A DNA stretch of 64,000 nt from Ahaetulla prasina (Eukaryota; Chordata; Lepidosauria; Squamata; Colubridae): assembly GCF_028640845.1 (NCBI RefSeq), contig NC_080540.1, positions 231,306,794 to 231,370,793 on the forward strand, read 5' to 3'. The notes under the pieces are model-generated. The model made no database searches and was not told the origin of the DNA. It saw nothing but the letters and a program-made list of their open reading frames with translations. Positions within the stretch are counted from its first letter, which is position 1, and each line of letters begins with the position of its first letter. This document shows, piece after piece, positions 31,295-41,435 of this stretch. The position numbers were made by a program, and so were the translations under genes.

Positions 31295-32752
31295 CAGGGG
31301 TGTCCAAACTACGGCCCGCGGGCCAACTGCGGCCCGCGGGTCAGTTTTTATTGGCCCGCAGCAAATTCTCGGTGGACAGTGGGGTGCGGCCCCCGTCCTG
31401 GCCCCCAAGGAAGCCGCCGCTCGCCCGGTTGCAGATGCGGAGTGGCTCCGCTGAGGCGATCCCCGCCCACCCGGGGCTGCGGGCCGGCCATTCCGCCACT
31501 GGGCTGTAGGGGGCGCCCAGGACGCCCATGGCTCCAGCCCGGCCCACCAGACAGAGGAAGAGGCGGGCGGGCGGCGACGCCCATCGTCCCCACGCGGGGC
31601 TGCAGCCCCGGAAGCCAGGCGGGCGAGGCGCTTTGCTTCCCAGCCCCGCGCAGGATCCTCTCCGGGCGTGGCGCTCTGCACGCGCTCAGGGGGCGCTTAC
31701 TTGCCGCGGATGATGGTCTGCAGCTCCCGGATCTGGTCGTTCATGGGCAGGAGTTTGAGCTGGGCCGCCGCCGATCCCGGCCAGTCGTGACGCGTCGCCG
31801 TCGCCGACGTGGCCGTGGCCTCCTCGGCGCCCCCGTCGCCCGCACAGCAGCCGTTCCCGCCAGCGCAGCAGCATCAGCTGCCGTCGGTGCTGCTGCTGCT
31901 GCTGTCCGGGCTCAGGCTGTCACCGCTGCCCGGCCGGGTCGGCGGCGCAGCTGCCGAGGCCCGCCGCCGCCGCCGGCATCCCGGCCTCTGCCCCCCCGGG
32001 CCCCACCACGCGCCGTCCGCGGCAAGGCACCGCCTCCATGCGCTGCCGAAGCAGCCGCCGCGGCGCCCCGCCACACGCTCCGCTTTACCTCAGCCACGGG
32101 CCCGTGTGCCGGCCCGTGTCGCGGCCAAGCTCGCCCGCTCCCATTGCCCGCCGCGCCTGCCGCTCCGCGCCACCACTCGGCGTTCGGAGGAGGGGCCGGT
32201 GCCCACCCACTCTCGCCCCCTAGTTAGCCCCGTCCCTTTCTGGCCTGGGTGGAGCGTGGCACACCTGAGTGGCTGCGAGGCGGTGCGGGCCTTGCCTGGG
32301 CCTCCCCGGAGTCCCTCCATTGGCTGCTGTGTCTCCCTCAGTGGGAAGAGAGTTCGCGACGGACGGCGGAAAATCCCCAGTAAATACATGCTGGTTGCCA
32401 AAAGCTTGATTTTTGATGTAACTGGGGATGCTGCGAAGGTCATAAATGCAAAGACTGGTGGTAAGTCACTTTTTTCAGTGCTGTTGTATTGGTCGCTAAA
32501 TGAGTGGTTGCAAGCCGAGGATTACTGGTAGCCGCTGTCAGTATTTAGGTTTCTATGCCCATAGCCACATCCACTCAGTCACATGAGGAGTTAGCCACGC
32601 CCACCAGTCACATGACCACCAAGCCACACCCCAAAATAAGCCACGCCCACAGAACTGGTACAAAAATTTTTAGCCCCCCCCCCCCCCCGTGGCCCGGGCC
32701 TTTGCTTATTTTTCTGTATTGGCCCTCACTCAAAAAACTTTGGACACCCCTG
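31295..32752. mobile_element. hAT-type (Charlie-like) element with captured UPRT exon 1
   Basis: Inverted ends CAGGGGTGTCCAAACT and ...ACTTTGGACACCCCTG are flanked by a perfect 8 bp duplication CTCTAGAC (31287-31294 and 32753-32760) inside an LTR. The 1458 bp interior is unlike other MITEs. 31330-32240 is very GC- and CpG-rich and includes UPRT exon 1 in reverse. 32375-32530 is the end of a TA-type MITE. 32590-32675 is a hAT-MITE fragment (CCACGCCCACAGAACTGG). No transposase is encoded, so this is a composite, transposon-captured assembly. Confidence 0.88.
31701..32097 (-). pseudogene. UPRT: UPRT exon 1 fragment captured by a transposon
   Basis: On the - strand the frame ends AQLKLLPMNDQIRELQTII, R, G, K(part) and then the donor GGCAA|GTAAGC at 31700. 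This matches the conserved stretch of vertebrate uracil phosphoribosyltransferase homolog (UPRT) at the end of its first coding exon, as I recall it; the final Asp of that stretch is Gly here. Upstream the frame carries HDWPGSAAAQ and an acidic/glycine-rich leader. An in-frame TGA at about 31874 lies between it and GSGDSLSPDSSSSSTDGS, so the copy is broken. The flanking CpG-rich DNA probably includes the UPRT promoter and the start of intron 1. UPRT family proteins resemble uracil salvage enzymes. This fragment lacks the catalytic domain. Confidence 0.8.
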
Positions 32753-32939
32753 CTCTAGACAATAATCTTCTGAGGGGAGCGCTTGCGTTGACAGCTACAC
32801 AAGAAGTAGCTGTCAAGAAGGGAACCAATGACAGCTCTTCCCGGTTCCCGCTTCTTCTTGTTGCCTGCGCTTTAACCAATCAGCGCGCGGCTAACCAGCT
32901 TTGCTGAGGCAGACAGGACATAGCCGCGAGGACTTAACA

Positions 32940-32952
32940 CCCCTCAACCCCC
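32940..32952 (-). promoter_or_regulatory. Polypurine tract
   Basis: On the - strand GGGGGTTGAGGGG lies directly next to the 3' LTR (32939). This is the position used to prime plus-strand DNA in LTR retrotransposons. Confidence 0.75.
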
Positions 32953-33012
32953 GGACCGCGCATGCGTAGTCGGCCAAATACGCCGGCCGGCGTCGACTCC
33001 GCCCCGAGCGCC

Positions 33013-34455
33013 TCAGTTCTGGAAGTGGTGTGGTCGAGGGAGGAGCTGGAGGCCGGCTCTGACGGACTGTCGGCGATGGCGTAGTCGGAGGAGGAGCCGG
33101 ACCTTCGGAGGTCGGACCCAATGGATAACCAGGTACGTCATCCGCCGAGAACGCTCCGGGCTGGCCAAGGCTGACGGCATGTCAAGGGAAGTGGCATGGA
33201 CACCTGCCATGTTTAGGCCAAGGGCAGCGAACCAATCCAGCCCTAGGAGGGTTGGCAGGTCACTTCTAACAACGATCAGCGGTAACCTGCCCTCGAATTT
33301 CTGGTATGCCACCCGAAACCTGCCCATGCCCAGGGTTGGGATCGCATTCCCTTGATAGTCTCGTAATGTCACTGAGCAGGGCTTGAGAGATCCCTTTTCC
33401 AACTTTGGAACTAGCTGTTTCAGGGTAGACCAGGCAATGAGAGAGCGCGACGAGCCGGTGTCCACTTCCATATTGCACTGTGCCCCTTCGAGCTGTACCG
33501 CCAGGTGTATTTTGCTGGTTGATGCTGTGGAGGTGGCGAAGCTAACGACATCTTCGGTTGAATCGGAGGTGGTGAAATAGGCACGTTGACGCAGCACCGG
33601 TCTCCGGATTGGGTTCTGCGACTTGGCTCGCTCCGGGGCATCGTCGCTGGACGGCAGGGTTGCTCTGCACACCCGTGCCAGGTGTCCCCGTTTCCCGCAG
33701 CGGCAACAAACAGCTGTTTTAAATTTGCAGTCGCCTCTTGCGTGATCTCCTCCACAACCCATACAAGGATTAGGCAGGCGCTTGTCGGGGAAACCCTCTC
33801 GTCGCCTCTGGCGGAGCTTCAGGCGGCACACGTCTGCGTCTTCGTCTGACGAGCCCCCCTGAGTAGCATCTTCATGGTGGACGGCCAGGGGGCGATCGCT
33901 TGCTAGGTGTCCCTTCTGATGTCGCTGGAGCTCTGCGGCCGAGTCATCGGCCATTTCGGCAGCTCTGGCCTCAGATAAAGCCGTGGGAAGGTCTAAATCG
34001 TTTCGTGCCAGGAGGCGCCGTTGGAGCCTTGCGTCCCGAACGCCACAGACTAACTGGTCTAACAACATGTCATCCAGAAAATCTCTAAACTCACATTGGA
34101 GAGCAGCCAATCTCAAGGACGCCATATAAGCATTAATTGTTTGTCCTTCCTTCTGTACACAATGCCGGAAAGCATGTCGGCAGGCAATTCGGGAGGGGGC
34201 GGGAGCGTAGTGATTCTTTAGTTTTTCTACCAGTGCTTCCCAGGTTAAGTCAAAAACTAATTGTGGGGCAGCGAGAGCTCGAGCGGTACTGAACACTTCG
34301 CTGCCGCATGAGCTTAGGAAATAGCCCCGTTTCCTCGCGCCGGACAAGTCCGTGAGATTATTGGCGTGCAGGAAACACTCGAATCTCTCAATGTATTCGT
34401 CCCACTTCTCGGACGAAGGGACGAACGGTGGAAAGATTGGTAATGCACTGGCCAT
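33013..34455 (-). pseudogene. gag: gypsy gag-protease frame with pol deleted
   Basis: A single open frame of 480 codons. It starts MASALPIFPPFVPSSEKWDE. The capsid-like part follows (YIERFECFLHANNL, EALVEKLKNHYAPAPSRIAC, QKEGQTINAYMASLRLAAL). Two zinc knuckles lie near residues 230-265 (CMGCGGDHARGDC, CCRCGKRGHLARVC). An aspartic protease domain follows with MEVDTGSSRSLIAWSTLKQL and TLLGLDWFAALGLNM. At about residue 425 the frame jumps to out-of-frame C-terminal pol sequence. In another frame this region reads PELRRSGRSRRRPAYLADYA, a typical gypsy pol C-terminus. RT, RNase H and integrase are therefore deleted. Gag and protease look intact, so the element might still be packaged with enzymes from another copy. 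Confidence 0.9.
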
Positions 34456-34544
34456 AATTATCGGCGTCTCTCTTGCCGCGTGGTAATTGCTCCGCCAGGC
34501 ACTTCCCTCTCTGTCCGTAGCTCGGATCTTTTAACATCTGTAGG

Positions 34545-34562
34545 ATCCCATCCTCGTCGCCA
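34545..34562 (-). promoter_or_regulatory. Primer binding site, tRNA-Ser(GCU) type
   Basis: The + strand reads ATCCCATCCTCGTCGCCA, one base from the LTR edge. This equals the 3' end of vertebrate tRNA-Ser(GCU) with its CCA (known tRNA sequence, from memory). On the element's sense strand it is the TGG-starting primer site. Confidence 0.75.
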
Positions 34563-35064
34563 GTGTTAAATCCGAGACTAGCCGAATAAGGACAGAGGCG
34601 AGGTTACCACAACTCTTCTTTATTGGCATGCAACTTAACTGGAACACCAAACTAACCGTTCAAACTCTAGACAATAATCTTCTGAGGGGAGCGCTTGCGT
34701 TGACAGCTACACAAGAAGTAGCTGTCAAGAAGGGAACCAATGACAGCTCTTCCCGGTTCCCGCTTCTTCTTGTTGCCTGCGCTTTAACCAATCAGCACGC
34801 GGCTAACCAGCTTTGCTGAGGCAGACAGGACGTAGCCGCGAGGACTTAACAATTGTCTTGCCTTTGGATTTTTTGTTAGAAGTTTTCTGCTTACAACATT
34901 TGGGACTGAAGTATTGCCAGGCAAAGACTACTATAGGTTGGTGGAAGAGCTCTCTCCAGGCCGGAGAGTTGAAAGGGACATTGGGGGCACAGTTGGTGAT
35001 AATAAAGGGACTCATATCAGTTCTCTGGCTGTGTTGCCTTTGTGTCACGCCCCGGGTCATCACA

Positions 35065-35635
35065 GTTTTATTCAGATACAATAACTATGGAACCAAAAGC
35101 AATATTACAGAAAGAACAAAGAAACCTCTCCTTCAGACAGAGTTTATGAATAAGCAACTTTATAGGCCTAATAGAATATTAGTAAAGCAGCACTTATTAG
35201 ATACAATCAGGCCAATCAGTCAAATATTCTTCATTCATCCTGGTCAAGAAAATCCTGCATAACAAAATAGTTCAGTAAGCTGGAGTCCATTTAGAAACAG
35301 GCCTAGAAAAATGAAAAGTATCAGTTGTCTTGATTTTTCTTAGCAATACATGCACAGAAGTAACTTCCCAATTCCTGACTTGAAGATAAAAATGATTAAG
35401 AAATTATGGAATCCTTCAGCCAAGAAGTAGATAGTGTGCTTTTAGGGTAACATTCAAATTACCATCCAAATAAACCTTGTGATTTCTGAAAAACATTTTC
35501 TTTTGATGTCTATTTAGCAGATCCAGTGCTTTTAAACAAGGAAGGGTTTGTCAACATGTGAACAGAAGCTCTATTCAACTCTCAAAGGAAGGCTGTTTTT
35601 GTCTACCGTATTTTGTCATCAATATTTGCACAGGG
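35065..35635. other. No recognisable feature
   Basis: AT-rich sequence after the LTR with no supported gene or repeat. Confidence 0.4.
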
Positions 35636-35639
35636 ATAG

Positions 35640-35909
35640 GGGGGCTGCAGAAGAAAAGCTTTTAAAGGGTTCTGACGATCCCAGCTGAGCCGCTCGATCA
35701 TCAAAGGCTTTTTTTTACTTTTAAAAGCATTTTTTCGGCTGAAGAAAAAATGCTTTTAAAAGTAAAAAAAAAACAACCTCTGATGATTGCACGGCTCAGC
35801 TGGGGCAGGGGGCGGGGCCAGGGATTTTTGCTACCGGTTCTCCGAACCACCCACCGCCATCGCTACCAGATCGGGCGATCCGGTCCAAACCGGGAGCATT
35901 TCACCCCTG
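35640..35909 (-). mobile_element. hAT arm copy, reverse
   Basis: Shares GATCCCAGCTGAGCC, the TTTTAAAAGCATTTTT hairpin, CTACCGGTTCTCCGAACCAC and the terminus GCATTTCACCCCTG with the left arm of the 19651-25129 element. The other end is truncated, so no target duplication is found. Confidence 0.7.
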
Positions 35910-36215
35910 GTTGGGACCCTAAGTAGCCCTCTCTGCTGAAACGTGTGGGCTAGCCAGTCTCATTGGATCCGGATGGCTTCTTAGAGAATATTTTTTTCTT
36001 ACCAGGCATTTTTGCACCTCTTTTTTTACTAAGTAAATGAGGGGGTGAAGCTTCCTGCATGTCACAGATAGAGGGGACAAGGAGTAGAAAGCTCCATTAC
36101 AAAGATTCATTTATACCGATGATGTCCTAATTTCCTCTAATCCGTATTTGGTAGTCCAAGCTATCTTTAAAAATAAGTGGCAGTGAGAAGAAAAGGCTGT
36201 TGAAGTCATGACAGA
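35910..36215. other. No recognisable feature
   Basis: No supported exon or repeat. Confidence 0.4.
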
Positions 36216-36220
36216 CTTTA

Positions 36221-36435
36221 CAGGTAGTCCTCATTTAGTGACCACAATTGGCACCACAAACTGGTCATTAAAGTGAACTATTGTTTAAGTGAAATCATAA
36301 CTGGGTTCAGTTCAGGTTTCCTTTGCTTTGCAGAGGTTGTAAAAGTGAGGATTGGTTGTAAAGTTACTTTCTCATTACCATCATAACTGTGAACAGCCGT
36401 TGCACAAGGCAGTTGCTAAACAAGGACTACCTATG
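36221..36435 (+). mobile_element. TA-type MITE, internally shortened
   Basis: CAGGTAGTCCTCATTTAGTGACC at the left and AACAAGGACTACCTATG at the right. The centre is reduced to about 215 bp. Confidence 0.65.
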
Positions 36436-36439
36436 TAGG

Positions 36440-37090
36440 GGAATGCCTGGTGAAATGTGCATAAAACCGTGCATAAAAATTAATATATAAGCTGCGGTAA
36501 ATCCAAGATGTGTACACTAGTCCTGAAAATACATCAAAACAATTACTGTAAAAGACCTATCAAGTGAGAAATCAGGTGCCTGGCTATGGTTGTTGTGAGC
36601 ACACACAATGGACACATAGTGTGTGTCCTCCTGCTCACATAATGAATGTTCCTTTGGGATGCAGATTGAGTCCTCATATTGTGGTGATGCAGGCGACTTC
36701 CACTTTTTGTTGTGCTGCTGGTTAGCTGCTGTATTGCAGAAGGTCAAATGTGTGTCAGAACTTTATGAGCTGAACAAGGTGATTGTGTCTTCCGGGACAG
36801 AAAAGGATAATTACTAAGTCCAGAAGGTATAGTGTAAAAAAAGAACTGGCTTGCTTCATTTCCTTTTGTTTGAAAAAGAGAATGTTGATGGAGGAGGAGG
36901 GAGAAACAAGTTACAACAGAGGACAGACAAGTGGCAGTTACTCCTACAAACAATTAGCTTACAATATTTGTTCAATAGGAATTTCCCCTGTTCTGTATCC
37001 TGATGCTTATTAACTTTTAGAAATCTGACTATTATGTATCCCTATCATTAATGAGTTGTTCTCTAAAGAAATGCCATTAAAGATACTCTA
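36440..37090. other. No recognisable feature
   Basis: Short open frames on both strands here overlap each other and lack any conserved motif. Confidence 0.4.
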
Positions 37091-37093
37091 AGA

Positions 37094-37225
37094 CAGGGGT
37101 GTCAAACTCAAGGCCCGCAGGCTGAATCCGGCATGTGGGGTGCTTAGATCTGGCCCGTGGGGTCACCCTGGAAACACCGAAGGACCGGCTAGTGGTGCCT
37201 CTGCCAGTGAAAATGGAGCTTTTAA
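37094..37225 (+). mobile_element. hAT (Charlie-like) fragment
   Basis: CAGGGGTGTCAAACTCAAGG and GGCCCGCAGGCTGAATCCGG match the family of 9471-9847. The 3' end is missing. Confidence 0.65.
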
Positions 37226-37333
37226 AGAAACAACTCTGTCGAGTATAGATGTGACTTGTTTAGTGATTAAAGATCAAGCAATATCTGAATTGCAAGAAGA
37301 TACATGAGGCCCAAACATAGATTACCCCAAAAG

Positions 37334-37590
37334 CAGGGGTGAAATGCTCCCGGTTCAGACCAGATCATCTGATCCGGTAGCGATGGCGGCGGGTGGTTTG
37401 GAGAACTAGTAGCAAAAATCCCTCCCTCACCCCATGCCCAGCTGAGGTTTTTTTGTTTTTTGTTTACTTTTAAAAGCATTTTTTCTTTGGCTGAAAAAAT
37501 GCTTTTAAAAGTAAAAAAAGCCTTTGATGATCACGCGGCTCAGCTGGGATTGTCAGAGGTTTTTAAAAGCATTTTTTTTACAACCTCTTC
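37334..37590 (+). mobile_element. hAT arm copy, forward
   Basis: CAGGGGTGAAATGCTCCCGG, then the hairpin TTTTAAAAGC...GCTTTTAAAA, as in the left arm of 19651-25129. The right end is lost near 37590. Confidence 0.7.
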
Positions 37591-37594
37591 GGAT

Positions 37595-38395
37595 TCATAT
37601 ATATAGCTTACTGTGATGTGTGAACCTGGCTAGTGTGGAAAAATGATATAAAATCATAGTTTAGCATAATATAGGACCAAAGTGATTATCTGATTGCTAT
37701 TTGGACTTATTTTGTTAACATATTTAATGCTTACAGAGACACATTCAAATGAATATAAACAACTTCTTCATGAATTTAAACAGAGTTGCAGCTGCTATTT
37801 GAATTGTACACTACAAATCAAGGATTTTTTCCCTCTTGCAATAAAATGCAGATTAATGATTATTTCTGTTCATTGAGCATTATTTAATAAGGTTCAACAT
37901 GATAATAGATGCATTGATACGACATATTAATTTACTCATCCAGATCACAAATGTAGCTTTCAAACAGAATTATGATTAATTTTCCCCATGGAAATACACA
38001 TCTAAACCCTTGCATTAAAAGATATCTCCCTTACACTGTGAACTCATGTAAGCATGCCCTGACTTGAAATTGGTAAAAACTATGATAACATTTGCTTCAG
38101 GAATGATGTCGATGCTATATTATTTACATATAATTCAGGTGTAACCTGTGATAAATTTATTCTAGCATTAGATTATTTCGACACAAAGGCCTTTCAGTTT
38201 GGCTCAGTTGTTGCTTTTGTAGCATCTGAACTCCTTTGAAATTTAAATTAGATGTCTTCATGTGGAATCTGTCTCTTTCTGGTACTATAGAGCATAACTG
38301 ATGGATCTGAGTTTCTTGAAAATCTGATTTATATAATCAAGAACTTTTACACACTGTGGTTAATTGAAATGCAACAATATGAATTGTTCTATCAT
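37595..38395. other. No recognisable feature
   Basis: AT-rich sequence with no supported exon, RNA or repeat end. Confidence 0.4.
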
Positions 38396-38590
38396 AATTC
38401 TGTTGTTGCTATTCAGTTGCTTTGTTGTTCAACTCTTTGCAACCCCTTTAGCTACAGCATGCCAGGCCCTCCTGTCCTCCACTGTTTTCTGGAGTTTGTT
38501 CATGTTTATTATGTCTATCACACTATCTAACCATCTCATCCTCTGCCACTCCCTTCTCCTTTTGCCTTCACTCTAAACTGACTAAAGTAT

Positions 38591-39165
38591 TGTCGTGTCC
38601 CACTCCTCCGCTGACGGCTGGGTCAGGGAAATCCGAATCAGGCTTGCCTCTGCAGCTCTGCCCAAAGTCCTAGCAAAGTCCTCAGAGCAGGCAGGAGACC
38701 AGTAAGTGACTTCAGCAAGATAAGTTCGACTTTGCCTGACTCAGAGACTGCCAGAAAGCAGATCCTTTATATAGGCCATGGGGTGTGGCTCCATGACTCA
38801 GCACTCATTAAGGCCTGCCCCTCCCTTCCTTCTGTTGCCTCCACCTATCCAATCTTCTGATGCGAGAGTCACTCCAATCAGCTGTTGTTGGAAGTAAACT
38901 TTCCTCAGGCTCACATGCTGTGGAGGAGGGGGAGGGGTCTAGCTGCTCCGTTTGCCTGGGCATGGAGCCAGGGCTGGGGCCGGGGGATGCTCCCTCCTCT
39001 GCAGCCTGCTTGGGCATGGAGCCAGGGCTGGGACCGGGAGGTGCCCCCTCCTCTGCAGCTTGTCTGGGCATGGAGCCAGAACTGGGGCCGGGAGGCATAC
39101 ATTCCTCCGTGTTCGGGAGCAGATAAGCAGACCCCGGCTGCAGTGAGAGCGGACAAGACACAACA
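38591..39165 (-). mobile_element. Gypsy-type solo LTR inside a BovB
   Basis: TGTCGTGTCCCACTCC...GACACAACA, 575 bp, with flanking AGTAT and AATAT (one mismatch). On the - strand a TATA-like TATATAAAGGATC lies near 38770. The - strand also encodes a tail with three repeats of PGPSPGSMPRQAAEEGA-like sequence, ending DWSDSRIRRLDRWRQQ. This resembles the LTR-encoded tail at 23285-23552. Confidence 0.7.
38945..39110. repeat. Approx. 55 bp minisatellite inside the LTR
   Basis: Three copies of CTGGGCATGGAGCCAGGGCT, then GGGACCGGGAGG. The unit length keeps the LTR-encoded frame open. Confidence 0.8.
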
Positions 39166-39259
39166 AATATTTGAGTTTCAGCTTCAGGATCTATTCTTTT
39201 CTTTAGGATTGACTGATTTGATCTCTTTGCAATCCAAAGGACTCTCAAGAATCTTCGAA

Positions 39260-39755
39260 AGCATAGCGTAATTCTGACCAGGGAGCAATTACACAAATAG
39301 TTATTACCAGGGAGAAAATGGAAATTAATAATCCGATGGAGTTTTGCTGATCCATGCTTGAGTGAACATTTTAGAAACATCAACGACTATGTTGGAATTG
39401 CTTAATAATGCAGCACGATATTAAGTGCTGGGTGGAAGCACTATTTCCACTCCATTAGATTGCAAAAATGCAGTTGTTCAAGGCTAGGTTTCCTAATCCT
39501 TATTCTCTTTTACAAAGGTTCTGTTTTTCTTCATGCCCTCACTGGTTGATTTTAGGATTCAGGATCAGAAGAAAAAAAGATCAAGAAGAATGTATAAGCA
39601 ACTGATCTGTTCCAGAGCTTTACCTTTACAAATGCTATGTGAACTAAATTGCACAGAGGGTAAAAGAGTTGTTTGCAGAATAAACTGTCAACTGAAAGAC
39701 ATTATTAGTGAGCTTCCCACTTCTGTGTCTTATTACTACAGAGCCCACTACTCCT
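39260..39755. other. No recognisable feature
   Basis: No supported feature between the BovB remnant and the next SINE. Confidence 0.35.
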
Positions 39756-39763
39756 TTCCTCTT

Positions 39764-40105
39764 AGGTAAAGGTTCCCCCGCACATGCGTGCTAGTTGTTT
39801 CCGGCTCTAGGGGCAGTGCTCATCTCCATTTCTAAGCTGAAGAGCCAGCACTGTCCAAAGACATCTCCGTGGTTATGTGGCTGGCATGACTAAACGGCAA
39901 AGGTGCACGGAGAGCTGTTACCTTCTCACCAAAGTGGTCCCTATTTTTCTACCTGCATTTTTTACATGCTTTCGAACTGCTAGATTGGCAGAAGCTGGGA
40001 CAAGTAACGGGAGCTCACTCCATTACGCGGTGCTAGAGATTCAAACCGCTGAACTGCTGACCTTCTGATCGACAAGTTCAGCGTCTTAGTCACTGAGCCA
40101 CTGTG
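39764..40105 (-). mobile_element. Sauria-type SINE, reverse
   Basis: On the + strand AGGTAAAGGTTCCCCC (tail), GTGCTCATCTCCATTTCTAA, GGGACAAGTAACGGGAGCTC and the tRNA-like end GACTCAGTGGCTCA in complement. The same family as 5516-5871. Confidence 0.85.
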
Positions 40106-40109
40106 TCCC

Positions 40110-41430
40110 TTCTTTCCTATACTTCCCCCTCATCAAGAAGCCGTCAGAATGTCTCAATGTATTTGTAAGAGGCAATTGTAGACATATTTCCCAATTTCAA
40201 TCAGACCATAAATGACTGAGCCGCTACTGTCTATGATAGTAAGGCTAAAGTAGCCCCATGGGGAAGAGACTCCTTGAATTTACATTAGTGTTTTTAATAT
40301 CAAAATTACCATTGATATATCTGTTCTCTTCACACTAATTTAACCTTCGTTGTTCGTTTTGAATAGTAAATACTATGGATAATTTTTGTGTTACGAGCCT
40401 GATGCTAAGTAGGTAAACTAATAATTCCTAGTCATTTTAAAAAACAATCAGTGGTAGAACTGATGTGTTTTCAAAATCAGTTGAAACCAAATAAGATTTC
40501 ATTAAAATAAATTTCCTCACTTTAAAGTAAGTAGAGGAACTTGCTAAATTTTTCAGAAATGACAAGCAAATTTTGCTCACTTTCTTGCCAAACAAGCAAA
40601 GCATTATGTCCCTTAATAATATTTCATCATTGCCAAGGTTATGTTTTAATGCAATTTCTGGTTCTGACCGCCTAGCAAACTGAGGAGTGGATTGCAACAT
40701 CGGTGGGGGAAGCATATTGCATTTCACTGCAAACCCTGACCTTTAGAAATATTTTTAAAAACTATTTCATACATAGAAAGCATTCCTGTAGGACAATAAG
40801 GGTTGGGTCCTTGAGTTAGTCTCCTTGAAATTAGCACCCAACTCTCCCCTTTTCTATATTGAATCCTAGGTGTAACTTAAAGAACCGTAATACAGCTTTA
40901 CACATTTTTCCTGTTTACAGTTTAAGTATGCAGGAGTTTCAGTTTAATAAAAAGGAGTTTTAAGTATTTGTTTTAAAGGTACTGGTTTTTCTTGTTTCAC
41001 ATATTTGTGTGGTTGAGAACATGGTCAGGAATGACCGACTCATGAATTAACTCCCATTTGAAATATATAAACATCAGGAGCCGAGACTGTACATTCGCAA
41101 TGAAAATCAGAAATTAAGTCATTATTATTTAAATATTAAATTTCTGCACAGCTGGACTCCCACTGACTCATGGTGGCTCACAAAGTAAAAGCACAGGGGG
41201 AAAAAAATACAACAGTAACACAGAGACTCAACTTAGTTTGATACAGTTAACTGAAGGTATGGATAACATCCTCATCAACACAGAAATAAAAGATGGCAAA
41301 AATCTGGCAACATCAAGAAAAATACGCATATCGTCCCATAAGTTTGGTAAACAGCCAAATTGAAAATCAGAGTGAACATCCAGCTCTTCAAGACATCAGA
41401 AACACCAGTAAGGTGGGAGCCAAGTGGATC
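40110..41430. other. No recognisable feature
   Basis: AT-rich. Several short open frames without conserved motifs or splice-supported joins. No repeat terminus identified. Confidence 0.4.
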
Positions 41431-41435
41431 TTAAC

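Larger units (their letters stand above)
31186..34851 (-). mobile_element. Internally deleted gypsy retrotransposon, reverse
   Basis: The LTRs are 31186-31294 plus 32761-32939 (interrupted) and 34564-34851, each 288 bp and differing at about 2 positions. A perfect 5 bp duplication ATTGT (31181-31185 and 34852-34856) flanks it. The internal region has a tRNA-Ser type primer site (34545-34562), a gag-protease frame and a purine tract next to the 3' LTR (32940-32952). RT, RNase H and integrase are missing. Confidence 0.93.
30751..35064 (+). mobile_element. Probable solo LTR (gypsy-like) split by later insertions
   Basis: TGTCATGCCCCTGTCAGAG opens and GGGTCATCACA closes a TG...CA unit. Removing the 31186-34851 insertion and one ATTGT leaves about 640 bp. 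An AATAAAG signal lies near 35000. The first part encodes an acidic stretch then PSPHPRQRREEWRREQR, like the tail inside the 3' LTR at 23285-23552. Matching target duplications are not evident (GTATC, GTTTT), so the ends are tentative. Confidence 0.55.
38398..39250 (-). mobile_element. BovB-like LINE 3' region, reverse, split by a solo LTR
   Basis: 38398-38590 (GTTGTTCAACTCTTTGCAAC, CAGGCCCTCCTGTCCTCCAC, CCATCTCATCCTCTGCC) and 39166-39250 (TTGATCTCTTTGCAATCCAA, GGACTCTCAAGAATCTTC) are consecutive parts of a reversed BovB 3' region. The solo LTR at 38591-39165 sits between them. Confidence 0.7.

Noticed and set aside
30896..32227. 443-codon open frame on the + strand
   Set aside because: It crosses an LTR, a second LTR and a hAT element end. 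Its length comes from the GC-rich antisense of the captured UPRT exon, and there is no domain.
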